A stretch of 64,000 nucleotides of DNA from Polycladidibacter stylochi. GTDB lineage: Bacteria; Pseudomonadota; Alphaproteobacteria; Rhizobiales; Stappiaceae. Each line of letters begins with the position of its first letter. Position 1 is the first letter of the stretch. The notes under the pieces were generated by a model that saw only the letters and a list, made by a program, of their open reading frames with translations, was not told the origin of the DNA and ran no database searches. The DNA lies in NCBI RefSeq assembly GCF_001562055.1, contig NZ_LLWE01000024.1, positions 496,001-560,000 on the forward strand, written 5' to 3'. Below are positions 35,406-47,518 of the stretch, in pieces. The position numbers were made by a program, and so were the translations under genes.

Positions 35406-36134
35406 TTAAAAACCCTGTGATATAAAGGGGTTGGAGTTCCCTTGAATCTCGGTAATCAGCCGGTTTCGCCGCAATTCCTCTTGCGAAATGGGGTCCAGCA
35501 TGGACCATAACTCAAACATTTCTAGTTCTTGTGGACTTAAGGGCATGTTGTAAGTCTGGTGCATATAAAGGTAGGCACGCGCCACGTCACCGCGAATCTT
35601 GTCGCCCGGCTCGGTAATGTGCGCCTTGCGGTTAATTTCAAAGTCGCAGGCACCGTATTGCCGCTGTTCTCCGGCCACTTTGCCCATGCGCAGGTTGGAA
35701 CGGTCGCCGTTCAACTCACCCACAGCAGGTACCAGATTATGCAAATCGGCTTCCATATGGGCAAATTGCGGGTCTGCTTTTTGGCAACAGCGACGGCCCT
35801 TATAGTGTTTGCCCTTGCGGGTTACACAAGTGCTATCACCTTGCTGCCAGCAGTTGCGCCAACTACCAAAACGTGATGCTGGTACGATATGTTCCCATTC
35901 AATGCGTTTGCCGCGCTTGGCGTTTTTGCGTGGCTCGTATCCGCAGCTTGCGGCATTCACGTCCTTGTCTGCTTCATATTGGCAGCCACAATAAAAGGTC
36001 ACCCGCTGGGGGGCATTGGCGTAAACTATTTCTTCAAGGTACTCTTTTGCCTTGGCAAAGTTGAAGGTAACCTCCGCTCTTGCGCCAAAAGGCACGAGTA
36101 AGAAACATAGCGCAAACATAATTCGAAATTTCAT
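35406..36134 (-). CDS. Secreted endonuclease I (EndA/Vvn family)
   Basis: 242-residue predicted periplasmic or secreted non-specific nuclease. Signal peptide FRIMFALCFLLVPFGARAE, cleavage about residue 20. The beta-beta-alpha-metal active site reads EWEHIVPASRFG (catalytic His, about residue 82) and DLHNLVPAVGELNGDRSN (metal-binding Asn, about 130). Eight or more cysteines (YCGCQY, NCWQQGDSTC, RCCQKAD, GACDF) form the disulfides known in Vvn/Dns-type enzymes. Likely roles are degrading extracellular DNA for nutrient use or limiting DNA uptake. It is just downstream of fsa on the same strand, with a terminator in between. Confidence 0.93.
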   Translation of the reverse strand: MKFRIMFALCFLLVPFGARAEVTFNFAKAKEYLEEIVYANAPQRVTFYCGCQYEADKDVNAASCGYEPRKNAKRGKRIEWEHIVPASRFGSWRNCWQQGDSTCVTRKGKHYKGRRCCQKADPQFAHMEADLHNLVPAVGELNGDRSNLRMGKVAGEQRQYGACDFEINRKAHITEPGDKIRGDVARAYLYMHQTYNMPLSPQELEMFELWSMLDPISQEELRRNRLITEIQGNSNPFISQGF

Positions 36135-36221
36135 AGGTCACCTAAAACCAAGGATAATAAGTTCTTGTTTTGTACCTATGACGCACGAAGCTTGTGTTTG
36201 TGTTAACGCAATTGCAAAATA

Positions 36222-36255
36222 TTTAGTAAAAAGGCGCAGCATGTGCCGCGCCTTT
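36222..36255 (-). terminator. Terminator after fsa
   Basis: Stem AAAGGCGC (36230-36237) / GCGCCTTT (36248-36255) with a T-rich run on the minus strand, 28 bases beyond the fsa stop. Confidence 0.85.
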
Positions 36256-36282
36256 AAAAACATAGCCTATGGTACTTAGAGG

Positions 36283-36936
36283 CTAAACGATGCTTTGCCC
36301 GGTTTTTTCCCAGTCCTTCATAAAGGCTTCCAAACCTTTGTCTGTGAGTGGGTGCTTCACCAGAGCTTTGAGCGTTGCAGGTGGAATTGTGGCCACATCA
36401 GCGCCGATCAAAGCGCAATCCTTCACATGGTTGGCATTGCGAATGGACGCGGCAAGAATTTCTGTCTCGAAACCGTAATTGTCATAGATCTGGCGAATTT
36501 CGGCGATCAAATCGAGGCCTTCAATGTTCATGTCATCAAGACGGCCAATAAACGGCGAAATGAATGTTGCGCCTGCTTTGGCTGCCAAAAGCGCCTGATT
36601 GGCCGAGAAGCACAAGGTGACATTGGTTTGCACGCCTTTGTCACTCAGGGCACGGCAGGCCTTTAGCCCTTCAAGTGTCAGGGGTAGCTTGATGCAGATA
36701 TTATCGGCAATCTTAACCAGCTCGTCGGCTTCTTTCATCATGCCGTCAAAATCCATTGCCACCACTTCGGCAGAAACAGGACCGTCCACAAGCTTGCATA
36801 TTTCCGCAACAACTTCTTTCATGCTGCGGCCAGACTTCATAATAAGAGAGGGGTTGGTGGTTACCCCGTCCAGCAATCCGGTTGCTGCCAGCTCTTTAAT
36901 TTCATTGGTATCAGCGGTATCAACGAAGAACTTCAT
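36283..36936 (-). CDS. fsa: Fructose-6-phosphate aldolase / transaldolase family
   Basis: 217-residue small transaldolase (MipB/TalC/Fsa group), a TIM-barrel Schiff-base enzyme. The N-terminus [16 protein letters not shown] and the motif [13 protein letters not shown] (about 24-36) are typical. The Schiff-base lysine is in [15 protein letters not shown] (about residue 86), and [17 protein letters not shown] (about 130) lies in the active-site wall. Sequence alone does not separate true transaldolase from fructose-6-phosphate aldolase. It is divergent from priA, an arrangement found elsewhere in rhizobia as I recall. Confidence 0.93.
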   Translation of the reverse strand: MKFFVDTADTNEIKELAATGLLDGVTTNPSLIMKSGRSMKEVVAEICKLVDGPVSAEVVAMDFDGMMKEADELVKIADNICIKLPLTLEGLKACRALSDKGVQTNVTLCFSANQALLAAKAGATFISPFIGRLDDMNIEGLDLIAEIRQIYDNYGFETEILAASIRNANHVKDCALIGADVATIPPATLKALVKHPLTDKGLEAFMKDWEKTGQSIV

Positions 36937-37082
36937 GTCTTGTCGGCTCCCTTATGCTGCCTGCGAAGCAATGGAATATCGAAATGCAGGCGAATATCAG
37001 CTGTATATCAGTTGTTTAAACGAGGTTTTGCCCAAACAACAGCCCAAAAAGTGCAATGCGGGAAAAAGGAGAGCAAGAGGCA

Positions 37083-39293
37083 GTGCAAACCGACATTTTC
37101 ACAGCACATGAGCAGGAGAACGAAGCGCCAACCCTTGTACAGGTTCTCGTTCCTGTGGCTGTTGAGCGCCCCTATACCTATAAAGTGCCTGCGGGTATGG
37201 CTGTACGTCCCGGCTCCATAGTCAAAGTCCCGCTGGGCCCGCAGCTGGTGATTGGCGCGGTCTGGGATGGTGTGGCGGATACCAAACTGGACCCCAAGAA
37301 GATCAGGGGTATCGTCCATGTGTATGATTGTGCGCCGCTGGGCGATGATCTGCGCAAATTTGTCGATTGGGTCGCCAACTGGACCTTGAGCGCCCCCGGC
37401 ATGGTGCTGCGCATGGTGCTGCGCTCGGAAGAAGCCTTACAGCCAGAGCCGCCGCAAGTTTGTTTGCAGTTCAATGCCGCAGCGCCTCTTCCAAGGCTGA
37501 CACAAGCACGTCAACGGGTTCTGGATGTGGTTGGCGAGGGCGCGTTGCTCGGCAAGGCTGATCTGGCCAGTGCGGCGGGGGTGAGCACCTCGGTTGTTGA
37601 GGGCTTGAAGCAAGCACAGGTCTTGCAAGAGCTGTTACTCCCTCCTCCTCCGGTTTGCAAACCGCCCGATCCGAGCCTGCAAGGGCACCCGCTTACCTCT
37701 TTGCAGCAAGCGGCTGCGAATCAACTTATCGAGGCTGTCGGAAGTAATCCACAGACTTTTTTATTGGACGGTGTGACCGGTTCCGGCAAGACAGAAGTCT
37801 ATTTTGAAGCAATTGCAGCCGTGCTGAAACAGCAAAAACAGGCACTGATTCTACTACCGGAAATTGCGCTCACCAACCAGTTTTTAGAGCGATTTGAAAA
37901 ACGCTTTGCTGCACGGCCGGCCGAATGGCACTCAAAGATAACCCCTAAAACCCGCGAGCGTACCTGGCGTGCTGTGGCAAGCGGTGAGGCCAAAGTGGTG
38001 ATTGGTGCGCGTTCCGCACTGTTTTTGCCCTTTAAAAAACTGGGCCTTATCGTGGTGGATGAAGAGCACGACGGTGCGTACAAGCAAGGCGACCGTGTGG
38101 TTTATAATGCGCGCGATATGGCAGTGCTGCGTGGTCATCTCTCAAAGTTTCCGGTGGTACTTGCCAGTGCAACGCCGTCGGTCGAGAGTCGCATCAATGC
38201 TCAGGAGGGCCGCTATCAACTGCTTTCCCTGCCAGAACGTGCCACCGGAGCGGCCATGCCGCGTATTGAGTGCATAGATATGCGCCAAGACGGCCCGGAG
38301 CGGGGAAAATGGCTTGCTCCCAAGCTGGTGAAAGACATTCACGCCACAATTTCGCAGGGCAAACAAGCGCTGTTGTTTTTAAACCGGCGAGGTTATGCAC
38401 CGCTCACCCTGTGCAGAACTTGTGGTCATCGCTTCCACTGCGACAACTGTTCTGCATGGCTTGTCGAGCATCGTTTCAAGGGGAAACTGGTCTGTCATCA
38501 CTGCGGATATTCACAGCCGATTCCTGAAAAATGCCCTGAATGTAGTAAGCCCGATACCTTAGTTGCCTGCGGTCCGGGAGTTGAGCGTATTGCCGAAGAT
38601 ATCAGTGATTTGTTTCCCGATGCAAGGGTGTTGGTGCTCTCGTCAGACATGCCAGGCGGAGCTGAGCGCTTCAAGGAAGAAATGAAGCTGGTTGAGGAGG
38701 GGCGGGTAGATATTATCATCGGAACCCAACTGGTCGCCAAGGGGCATAACTTTCCAAATCTCACCCTTGTTGGGGTGGTGGATGCCGACCTGGGACTGGC
38801 CAATGGTGACCCACGCGCCGCGGAGAAAACATATCAGCTAATGGCGCAGGTAACAGGGCGTGCGGGCCGTATTTGCGGGCAAGGCAAAGGTATTTTGCAA
38901 ACCTATAATCCCGAACAACCTATCATGAACGCGCTGTTGAAAGGGGACGCGGAAGGCTTTTACGAAACGGAATCACAGGCAAGAAAAAATGCAGGCCTCC
39001 CCCCCTTTGGTCGAATGGCTGCGCTTGTGATATCCGCAGCTAATCGTGCAGAAGCGGAAGCTTATTCTAGAGTATTAGTCAGCCATTCTCCCCCCAACGA
39101 TCAAGTGAGCATCTTGGGGCCAGCCGAAGCTGCACTGGCACTGGTGCGTGGCAAATATCGGTTCCGTTTATTGGTAATCACGCGTAGGTCTTTTAATTTA
39201 CAAGGCTTTTTACGACAGTGGCTGGCAAATGCACCACAACCAAGGGGGGGCGTTCGGGTGCAAATCGATGTCGATCCGCAAAGCTTCTTATAG
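37083..39293 (+). CDS. priA: Primosomal replication restart helicase PriA
   Basis: 3'-5' DNA helicase that reloads the replisome at stalled forks; 736 residues. The N-terminal DNA-binding domain starts LVQVLVPVAVERPYTYKVP. Walker A is LDGVTGSGKTEVYFEA (about 228-243) and Walker B is VVDEEHDGAYKQGDRV. The zinc-binding region has eight cysteines (CRTCGHRFHCDNC...CHHCGYSQPIPEKCPEC, about 445-480), and helicase motif VI is VTGRAGRICGQGKG. The GTG at 37083 is preferred for its upstream GGAG; an ATG at 37056 would add nine residues. It is divergent from fsa and upstream of the ATP synthase operon. Confidence 0.95.
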   Translation: MQTDIFTAHEQENEAPTLVQVLVPVAVERPYTYKVPAGMAVRPGSIVKVPLGPQLVIGAVWDGVADTKLDPKKIRGIVHVYDCAPLGDDLRKFVDWVANWTLSAPGMVLRMVLRSEEALQPEPPQVCLQFNAAAPLPRLTQARQRVLDVVGEGALLGKADLASAAGVSTSVVEGLKQAQVLQELLLPPPPVCKPPDPSLQGHPLTSLQQAAANQLIEAVGSNPQTFLLDGVTGSGKTEVYFEAIAAVLKQQKQALILLPEIALTNQFLERFEKRFAARPAEWHSKITPKTRERTWRAVASGEAKVVIGARSALFLPFKKLGLIVVDEEHDGAYKQGDRVVYNARDMAVLRGHLSKFPVVLASATPSVESRINAQEGRYQLLSLPERATGAAMPRIECIDMRQDGPERGKWLAPKLVKDIHATISQGKQALLFLNRRGYAPLTLCRTCGHRFHCDNCSAWLVEHRFKGKLVCHHCGYSQPIPEKCPECSKPDTLVACGPGVERIAEDISDLFPDARVLVLSSDMPGGAERFKEEMKLVEEGRVDIIIGTQLVAKGHNFPNLTLVGVVDADLGLANGDPRAAEKTYQLMAQVTGRAGRICGQGKGILQTYNPEQPIMNALLKGDAEGFYETESQARKNAGLPPFGRMAALVISAANRAEAEAYSRVLVSHSPPNDQVSILGPAEAALALVRGKYRFRLLVITRRSFNLQGFLRQWLANAPQPRGGVRVQIDVDPQSFL

Positions 39294-39399
39294 GTATTGG
39301 CGCGTTATCCTCATAGTTATATGAATTGGGTGGAATACTTAGTCTGTATTGCAAGCGCTCTAGCGCTGTGCTATGCGGACTGCGGCTTTAAGGGCACAG

Positions 39400-39428
39400 T
39401 TGGTTTGATTGTGCCTCCCACATACAAT
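39400..39428 (+). promoter_or_regulatory. Candidate promoter of atpHAGDC
   Basis: TTGGTT (39400-39405), a 17-base spacer and TACAAT (39423-39428) lie in the 216-base gap after priA, about 80 bases before the atpH start. A GGCACA/TGTGCC inverted repeat overlaps the -35 region. Confidence 0.5.
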
Positions 39429-39509
39429 AAGACGCGACTTTTCAGGTTGTTGGAGGTGGGACCTCAAGTCTTGTTTTCAACTCTGAGCGCGCCGGAGAGC
39501 ACGGATCCA

Positions 39510-40069
39510 GTGACTGACAACGTATCTCTCATTTCAGGCGTGGCCTTGCGTTACGCTTCCGCATTGATAGACCTGGCAGAGGAACAGGGTGTCATCGCAG
39601 AAGTGGAAGCTGGTCTTTACAAGTTTGAAGCACTCATGAACGAGTGTGAAGATTTGGACCGGTTGATCAAGAGCCCCGCTTTTACCGCCGAAGTGCAGCT
39701 TAAAGCACTGACAGCAGTTTTGGAAAAGGCCGGTATAACTGGCCTGACCGCAAATTTTGTGAAGCTTGTTGCTGAGAACCAGCGACTCTTCGCTCTACGT
39801 AGTATGATTAACGGCTTCCGTGTTCAGCTTGCTGAACGTCGTGGTGAAGTTACAGCACATGTAACCACAGCACAGGAATTGTCTGACGAGCATATTGCAA
39901 CGCTCCGTGAAGCGATTAACGCTTCTGAGGGCAAAAACGTGAATATCGCAGCGAAAGTAGACCCATCCATTATAGGTGGTTTGATCGTTAAGATCGGCAG
40001 CCGGATGGTCGATGCTTCACTGCGCACGAAGCTTAACTCTCTTAAGTTCGCGATGAAAGAGGTCGGCTG

Positions 40070-40070
<1 letters not shown>
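39510..40070 (+). CDS. atpH: ATP synthase F1 subunit delta
   Basis: Stator subunit linking F1 to the peripheral stalk; 186 residues from a GTG at 39510 ([25 protein letters not shown] in part), the normal family start. GGAG lies upstream. The open frame reaches back to 39297 but that part is promoter-like and not homologous. The C-terminal [26 protein letters not shown] (part) is the family signature. Its TGA overlaps the atpA ATG (TGATG), so the two are coupled. As usual in alphaproteobacteria, the F0 genes are not in this cluster. Confidence 0.94.
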
Positions 40071-41599
<1,529 letters not shown>

Positions 41600-41631
41600 T
41601 CGAAGCAACGGGATAAGGAACGGGAGCGCCC

Positions 41632-42519
41632 ATGGCGAGCCTTAAGGACCTAAAAAACCGCATCGCTTCGGTCAAGGCGACGCAGAAAATCACCAAGGCC
41701 ATGCAAATGGTGGCCGCGGCGAAGCTGCGTCGTGCTCAGGAGGCCGCAGAAGCATCTCGTCCCTATGCCAAGCGCATGGGGGCAGTGCTGAGCAATCTGG
41801 CCGCTGGGTTCGAAGGACAGGACGATGCGCCGAAGCTGATGACGGGCACAGGACAGGATCAGTCTCATCTGCTCCTCGTCTGCACAGCAGAGCGTGGTCT
41901 CTGCGGTGGCTTCAACTCGTCAATTGCCAAACTGGCGCGTGCACACGCCAATAAACTTCTTGCCGAAGGTAAAGATGTCAAAATCATTACCGTTGGTAAA
42001 AAGGGCTTTGATGCACTCAAAAGCGATTTTGGCCAGCATATTATTGAGAAAATCGAGCTGCGCGGTCTGAAGAACATCGAGTTCAACGACACCAAGGCGG
42101 TCGGCGATTTGGTTCTCAAAATGTTTGAGGACGAAAAGTTTGACGTCTGCACATTGTTTTACGCGCAGTTTCAGTCGGTGATCAGTCAGGTCCCAACAGC
42201 GAAACAGCTCATTCCGGCTTCTTTGGAAACCGTGAGCGAGCAGGCCGCTGGCGAGGCTGACAACGCACTTTACGAATATGAACCTGGCGAACAGGAGATC
42301 CTCGAGACTCTGCTGCCACGCAATATCAGGGTTCAAATCTACAGTGCAATCCTTGAAAATGCCGCCTCCGAGCAGGGCGCGCGTATGTCTGCTATGGACA
42401 GCGCTACCCGCAACGCAGGTGAAATGATCGACAAACTGACCTTGAGCTATAACCGCCAGCGTCAGGCACAGATCACCAAGGAACTGATCGAAATTATCTC
42501 GGGCGCTGAAGCGCTCTGA
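41632..42519 (+). CDS. atpG: ATP synthase F1 subunit gamma
   Basis: Central rotor shaft of F1, 295 residues. The N-terminal coiled-coil helix ([33 protein letters not shown], in part) and the C-terminal helix ([34 protein letters not shown], in part) are the conserved coiled-coil ends. The middle contains [19 protein letters not shown]. The C-terminal gamma signature is present. It is fourth-to-last in the operon, 26 bases before atpD, with AAGGA upstream of the atpD start. Confidence 0.97.
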   Translation: MASLKDLKNRIASVKATQKITKAMQMVAAAKLRRAQEAAEASRPYAKRMGAVLSNLAAGFEGQDDAPKLMTGTGQDQSHLLLVCTAERGLCGGFNSSIAKLARAHANKLLAEGKDVKIITVGKKGFDALKSDFGQHIIEKIELRGLKNIEFNDTKAVGDLVLKMFEDEKFDVCTLFYAQFQSVISQVPTAKQLIPASLETVSEQAAGEADNALYEYEPGEQEILETLLPRNIRVQIYSAILENAASEQGARMSAMDSATRNAGEMIDKLTLSYNRQRQAQITKELIEIISGAEAL

Positions 42520-42542
42520 CCGATTTGAGACAAGGATGTTAA

Positions 42543-43970
<1,428 letters not shown>

Positions 43971-44039
43971 TAACCCACGTTTCCTAGTTGAACTGGTGAC
44001 TTGTCACCGGTTCACGGGATAAGACAGAGGATGAGTTAA

Positions 44040-44447
44040 ATGGCTGAATCATTTCAGTTTGAACTGGTCTCTCCAGAGCGCCTTTTGCTAGAGGCTCAGG
44101 TAGTATCAGCTGTATTACCGGGTGCAGAAGGTGAATTTGGTGTTGGTGCCGGTCACTCGCCGTTTCTGTCAACCATGCGTCCTGGTGTTGTAAAAGCTAC
44201 TAGCGACAATGGCGAAGTACATGAGTACTTCGTGCGTGGTGGGTTCGCCGATGTCTCAGCTACCGGCGTCACCGTTCTTGCCGAGCAGGCCATTCCTATG
44301 GGTGACCTGAATGCGGACTTCATCGATCAGCAGATTAAAGATGCTGAGGAAGATGTTGCCGACGCCAAGGACGATGAAACTCGACAGAAAGCGTCATTGA
44401 TTCTGTCTCAGTTGGAAGAGATGAAGCAAGCAATTGCCTCAGCCTAA
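44040..44447 (+). CDS. atpC: ATP synthase F1 subunit epsilon
   Basis: Rotor subunit with regulatory role, 135 residues. The N-terminal beta-sandwich begins FQFELVSPERLLLEAQVVSAVLPG (part) and includes EFGVGAGHSPFLSTMRPG and YFVRGGFADVSATGVTVLAE. A C-terminal helical hairpin follows (EDVADAKDDETRQKASLILSQLEEMKQAIA, in part). It is the last gene of the operon, with a strong terminator 25 bases after the stop. Confidence 0.96.
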   Translation: MAESFQFELVSPERLLLEAQVVSAVLPGAEGEFGVGAGHSPFLSTMRPGVVKATSDNGEVHEYFVRGGFADVSATGVTVLAEQAIPMGDLNADFIDQQIKDAEEDVADAKDDETRQKASLILSQLEEMKQAIASA

Positions 44448-44471
44448 ATTGAGATGAAATTTGAAAAAGAA

Positions 44472-44499
44472 AAAGCCCCGCTTCGGCGGGGCTTTTTTA
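44472..44499 (+). terminator. Terminator of the ATP synthase operon
   Basis: Stem AAAGCCCCGC/GCGGGGCTTT closed by a TTCG tetraloop and followed by six T residues. A textbook intrinsic terminator. Confidence 0.96.
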
Positions 44500-44702
44500 T
44501 GAGTTGAATTCATCAAAATGCAGTCATATCAAACAAAGGCTTGTGGAGCGGTCTGGTGAAGCATCATGGTTGTCGACGCTGAATAACAGCAATGCTTCAT
44601 GGCCGATCTGGCTTAGTAGATCAGAACATGTAAATTTGAACCGGTATTCGTAGCCTTTGAACCATTTTTGATATGATTTTGATAGCTTTTGAATACAGGT
44701 GA

Positions 44703-44912
44703 TTAAGCAGCAATTTGCTTGCGGTTCGGTACGAACTTATTTTGTTCTGCACGTTTCTTACGCTGTTCTGGTGTTTCGTAAACGATTGAGCGGTGGTAAT
44801 CGCAATAGGAGCCACCTTCGGACGCTTTATTTTGACATGGGAAATGGTAGCTACCGCTATCCCCTTCAGTCCATTTACATTGTCCGGGCTTGGGCATTAT
44901 TTGACCGATCAT
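44703..44912 (-). CDS. Stand-alone GcrA C-terminal-type zinc-motif protein
   Basis: 69-residue protein matching the conserved C-terminal segment of the cell-cycle regulator GcrA: QCKWTEGDSGSYHFPCQNKASEGGSYCDYHRSIVY (split here), i.e. C-x-W-x2-G-D...F-x-C...G-x2-Y-C-x2-H-x4-Y. Full GcrA is about 170 residues and has an N-terminal helix-turn-helix that contacts DNA; that part is absent. In GcrA the C-terminal region binds the sigma-70 factor, so this protein might bind RNA polymerase without DNA specificity, which is inference. The ATG at 44912 has AAGGA upstream. A basic tail (EQRKKRAEQNKFVPNRKQIAA, in part) follows the motif. Confidence 0.75.
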   Translation of the reverse strand: MIGQIMPKPGQCKWTEGDSGSYHFPCQNKASEGGSYCDYHRSIVYETPEQRKKRAEQNKFVPNRKQIAA

Positions 44913-45399
44913 TTTTTTGTTCCTTACTTCAAAACCCAATAATGCTTAACCTGAGAGCTTTTCAGCTTCGATCAGGAAACACTTATGGGCTACAAACTGA
45001 GAAAAAGTGTTCGCTCATCATACGTATGGTGCGCTTATTACTGCAGCAACCACAGGAGCATCCGTAAAAATATAGTAGCTAAATTGGGAAAATGCTAGGA
45101 AAAATTAAAAGAACAAGGTTTATGCTTAATAAAAACTAGGGGAATTAAGGTTTTTTTATTCTATCGATAATCTGTTGGCAAGGTCGTGTAATATACTCAA
45201 ATATTTAGCATGTGCCAGGTAATAAAATAACCTTAGAATTAATATGAATCTTAATTATGTGTAACTGATTCTCGATTTCCAATCTTTTCAGATACTAATG
45301 AAAACTGCTTTAAGTGATTAAAAAAAGAGCGCCGGGGGATGAGCCCGGCGCCAAGTTGCAAGGTGCGGAGCCTGTCAAAGGTCCGCCAGGAAGGGGGGA
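44913..45399. other. Intergenic region, 487 bp
   Basis: AT-rich upstream region of the GcrA-like gene plus the pckA terminator at 45320-45352. It contains two GANTC sites (GAATC at 45246, GATTC at 45267), the CcrM methylation motif, too far from the start to weigh. No supported coding frame. Confidence 0.4.
45320..45352 (-). terminator. Terminator after pckA
   Basis: Stem GCGCCGGG (45329-45336) / CCCGGCGC (45344-45351) with TCTTTTTTT following on the minus strand, about 48 bases past the pckA stop. Confidence 0.92.
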
Positions 45400-47010
45400 T
45401 TACTCCGCTGCATCGCGCAGGGCTGGGCCTGCTTCCAACGTTTCACCGTCAACATATGCTTCAAAGCTTTGGAAGTTATCTGCAAACATAGAAACAAGTT
45501 TTTGCGCTTGAGCATCATATGCAGCACTGTCATCCCAAGTCGTCTTCGGATCAAGAATGCGTGTGTCCACGTCGTGAACAGATGTTGGCACCTCAAAGCC
45601 AAAGTTTTCATCTAGACGGAATTGGGCACCTTTCAAAGAACCATCAAGCGCAGCAGCAAGCAAAGCTCTGGTTTCTTTAATCGGCATTCGATGCCCAGTA
45701 CCATAAGCACCGCCGGTCCAGCCGGTGTTTACCAGCCAGCAATCTACATTGTGCTTTTCGATCAGCTCTTTAAGCAGCGCACCATAAACGGATGGATGAC
45801 GCGGCATGAAAGGTGCACCAAAGCAGGTGGAGAAAGTTGCCTGTGGTTCCACCACACCCTTTTCAGTGCCTGCGACCTTTGCGGTATAACCGGATAGGAA
45901 GTGGTACATTGCCTGTGCACCGGTCAGTTTGGCAATAGGGGGTAACACTCCAAAGGCATCTGCGGTGAGCATGATAATATTCTTTGGATGCGGTGCTTTA
46001 CCGGTTTCACTAGCATTGGGAATAAAGTGAATAGGGTAGGCGCAGCGGGTGTTTTCTGTTAGCGAGCCATCGTCAAAATCGGGGCGGCGTTGTTCGTCCA
46101 GAACAACGTTTTCCAAAACAGTACCAAAACGCTGCGTCGTGGCGTAGATTTCCGGTTCTGCTTCTTGGGAAAGACGAATGGTCTTTGCATAACAGCCGCC
46201 TTCAAAGTTGAAAACGCCGTCCTCACTCCAACCATGTTCGTCGTCACCCACGAGTGTGCGTGAAGGATCAGCGGATAAAGTTGTTTTACCAGTCCCTGAA
46301 AGACCAAAGAAAACAGCAGTATCACCCTTATCGCCCACATTTGCAGAGCAGTGCATAGGCATAACGCGCGATTCAGGAAGCAAGAAGTTCAACATAGTGA
46401 ACACGGACTTCTTCATCTCTCCCGCATAAGAAGTCCCGACAATGATAACAATCTTGCGCGTAAAATCACATGCGATGAGCGTTTCACTGCGGCAGCCGTG
46501 ACGTGCAGGATCGGCCTTGAAGCTTGGCAGATCAATGACGGTCATCTCTTCACTAAAACTGCTTAATTCGTCGCGTGTGGGTCGAAGCAACATATTGCGG
46601 ATAAAAAGAGAATGCCAAGCAAACTCGTTTATAACCCGAACAGCAAGCCTGTTTTGGCTATCTGCACCGCCATACAAGTCTTGCGCAAATAGTTCTTTGC
46701 CATCCACATGCTGTTGCACATCTGCCAACAAGCAATCGAATTGCTCGGGAGTGATTGCCCCACAGTTATCCCACCAAACACTGTCTTTTGTTGTTGCGTC
46801 CTTAACAACAAACTTGTCCTTTGGTGACCGGCCGGTATGCTCGCCCGTTAGCGCGACTAAAGCACCACCAGCTGCCATTTTGGCTTCATTCCGGGCAATG
46901 GACTGCTCATACAATTCTGCCTCTGTGAGATTCCAATACACAGATTGAGCATCTTTTAGTGTGAGAGTTTCTCTCCCTAATTCGGAATTTCTAAATCCGA
47001 ACTCTCTCAT
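45400..47010 (-). CDS. pckA: Phosphoenolpyruvate carboxykinase (ATP)
   Basis: First step of gluconeogenesis, oxaloacetate to PEP, linking the TCA cycle to sugar synthesis. The 536-residue length is normal for the ATP-dependent enzyme. Seen: N-terminus [11 protein letters not shown], the substrate-site [17 protein letters not shown] (about 120-136), the P-loop [14 protein letters not shown] (about 238-251), the metal/kinase motif [17 protein letters not shown] (about 258-274), and the C-terminal [15 protein letters not shown]. It is divergent from chvI across 508 bases, the classical rhizobial arrangement, in which ChvG/ChvI can affect pckA expression. Confidence 0.97.
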   Translation of the reverse strand: MREFGFRNSELGRETLTLKDAQSVYWNLTEAELYEQSIARNEAKMAAGGALVALTGEHTGRSPKDKFVVKDATTKDSVWWDNCGAITPEQFDCLLADVQQHVDGKELFAQDLYGGADSQNRLAVRVINEFAWHSLFIRNMLLRPTRDELSSFSEEMTVIDLPSFKADPARHGCRSETLIACDFTRKIVIIVGTSYAGEMKKSVFTMLNFLLPESRVMPMHCSANVGDKGDTAVFFGLSGTGKTTLSADPSRTLVGDDEHGWSEDGVFNFEGGCYAKTIRLSQEAEPEIYATTQRFGTVLENVVLDEQRRPDFDDGSLTENTRCAYPIHFIPNASETGKAPHPKNIIMLTADAFGVLPPIAKLTGAQAMYHFLSGYTAKVAGTEKGVVEPQATFSTCFGAPFMPRHPSVYGALLKELIEKHNVDCWLVNTGWTGGAYGTGHRMPIKETRALLAAALDGSLKGAQFRLDENFGFEVPTSVHDVDTRILDPKTTWDDSAAYDAQAQKLVSMFADNFQSFEAYVDGETLEAGPALRDAAE

Positions 47011-47518
47011 CGCCGTAATCCTTAAGCTGATCGCACATTATACTTCAGTAGTAAGTTTAGAAGCAAAACTCTTAAATATTTCGCTTCGTTCAACTTGGTT
47101 TGAACCCTAAAATGAGTTTGCAGCGCCAAGCAAGTCGACTTTTGTTCTTTAAAACGATTGAAATAAAAACTATTCAGAGCTTTGTTTTATTTTTGTGGCC
47201 AAAATTATATTTTCTGCTTGCACTTGCTTAAACAAGTTAGGTCAAAACTCATGGAAAGGGCGCTTGGAAAAGCGCATAGAGTGCATATTAGAGAATCACT
47301 TATAAGAATTTTAAAGAATTCCTGACTGGTGGATAATCATCGTAATGCACCCGCAGGAGCATTTTTATAGGCTCAACTTGTTGACGCCTTTAATCTGTCG
47401 CGGTTGCATCAGTCTTTTGCCTCAATTGGCTTTTAATTGCTCTTATATGCACAATCGGATATGCAGAATATAAAGCCGAATTGATTTGACGTTCGAACCT
47501 GAAAAGGCCCTGTAAACA
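47011..47518. other. Divergent regulatory region pckA-chvI, 508 bp
   Basis: No coding frame is supported. It contains ACTTG/CAAGT (47222-47237) and GCGCTT-GGAA-AAGCGC (47260-47275) inverted repeats. A promoter candidate for chvI is TTGCTC (47437-47442), a 17-base spacer and TATGCA (47460-47465), with ATATGCA repeated at 47445 and 47459. The length suggests room for several regulators. Confidence 0.4.

Noticed and set aside
33103-36134. Treating the beta-lactamase, PLD and endonuclease genes as one defence island
   Set aside because: Each has a different cellular location (periplasm, cytoplasm, secreted), a hairpin separates two of them, and no known defence partner is present, so joint function is not supported.
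39297-39509. 71-residue N-terminal extension of AtpH
   Set aside because: Not homologous to delta subunits; the stretch contains a promoter-like TTGGTT-N17-TACAAT, and the GTG at 39510 gives a normal-length protein.
45314-45511. 65-codon plus-strand frame over the end of pckA
   Set aside because: It runs through the pckA terminator and the antisense of the pckA C-terminus; it has no coding features.
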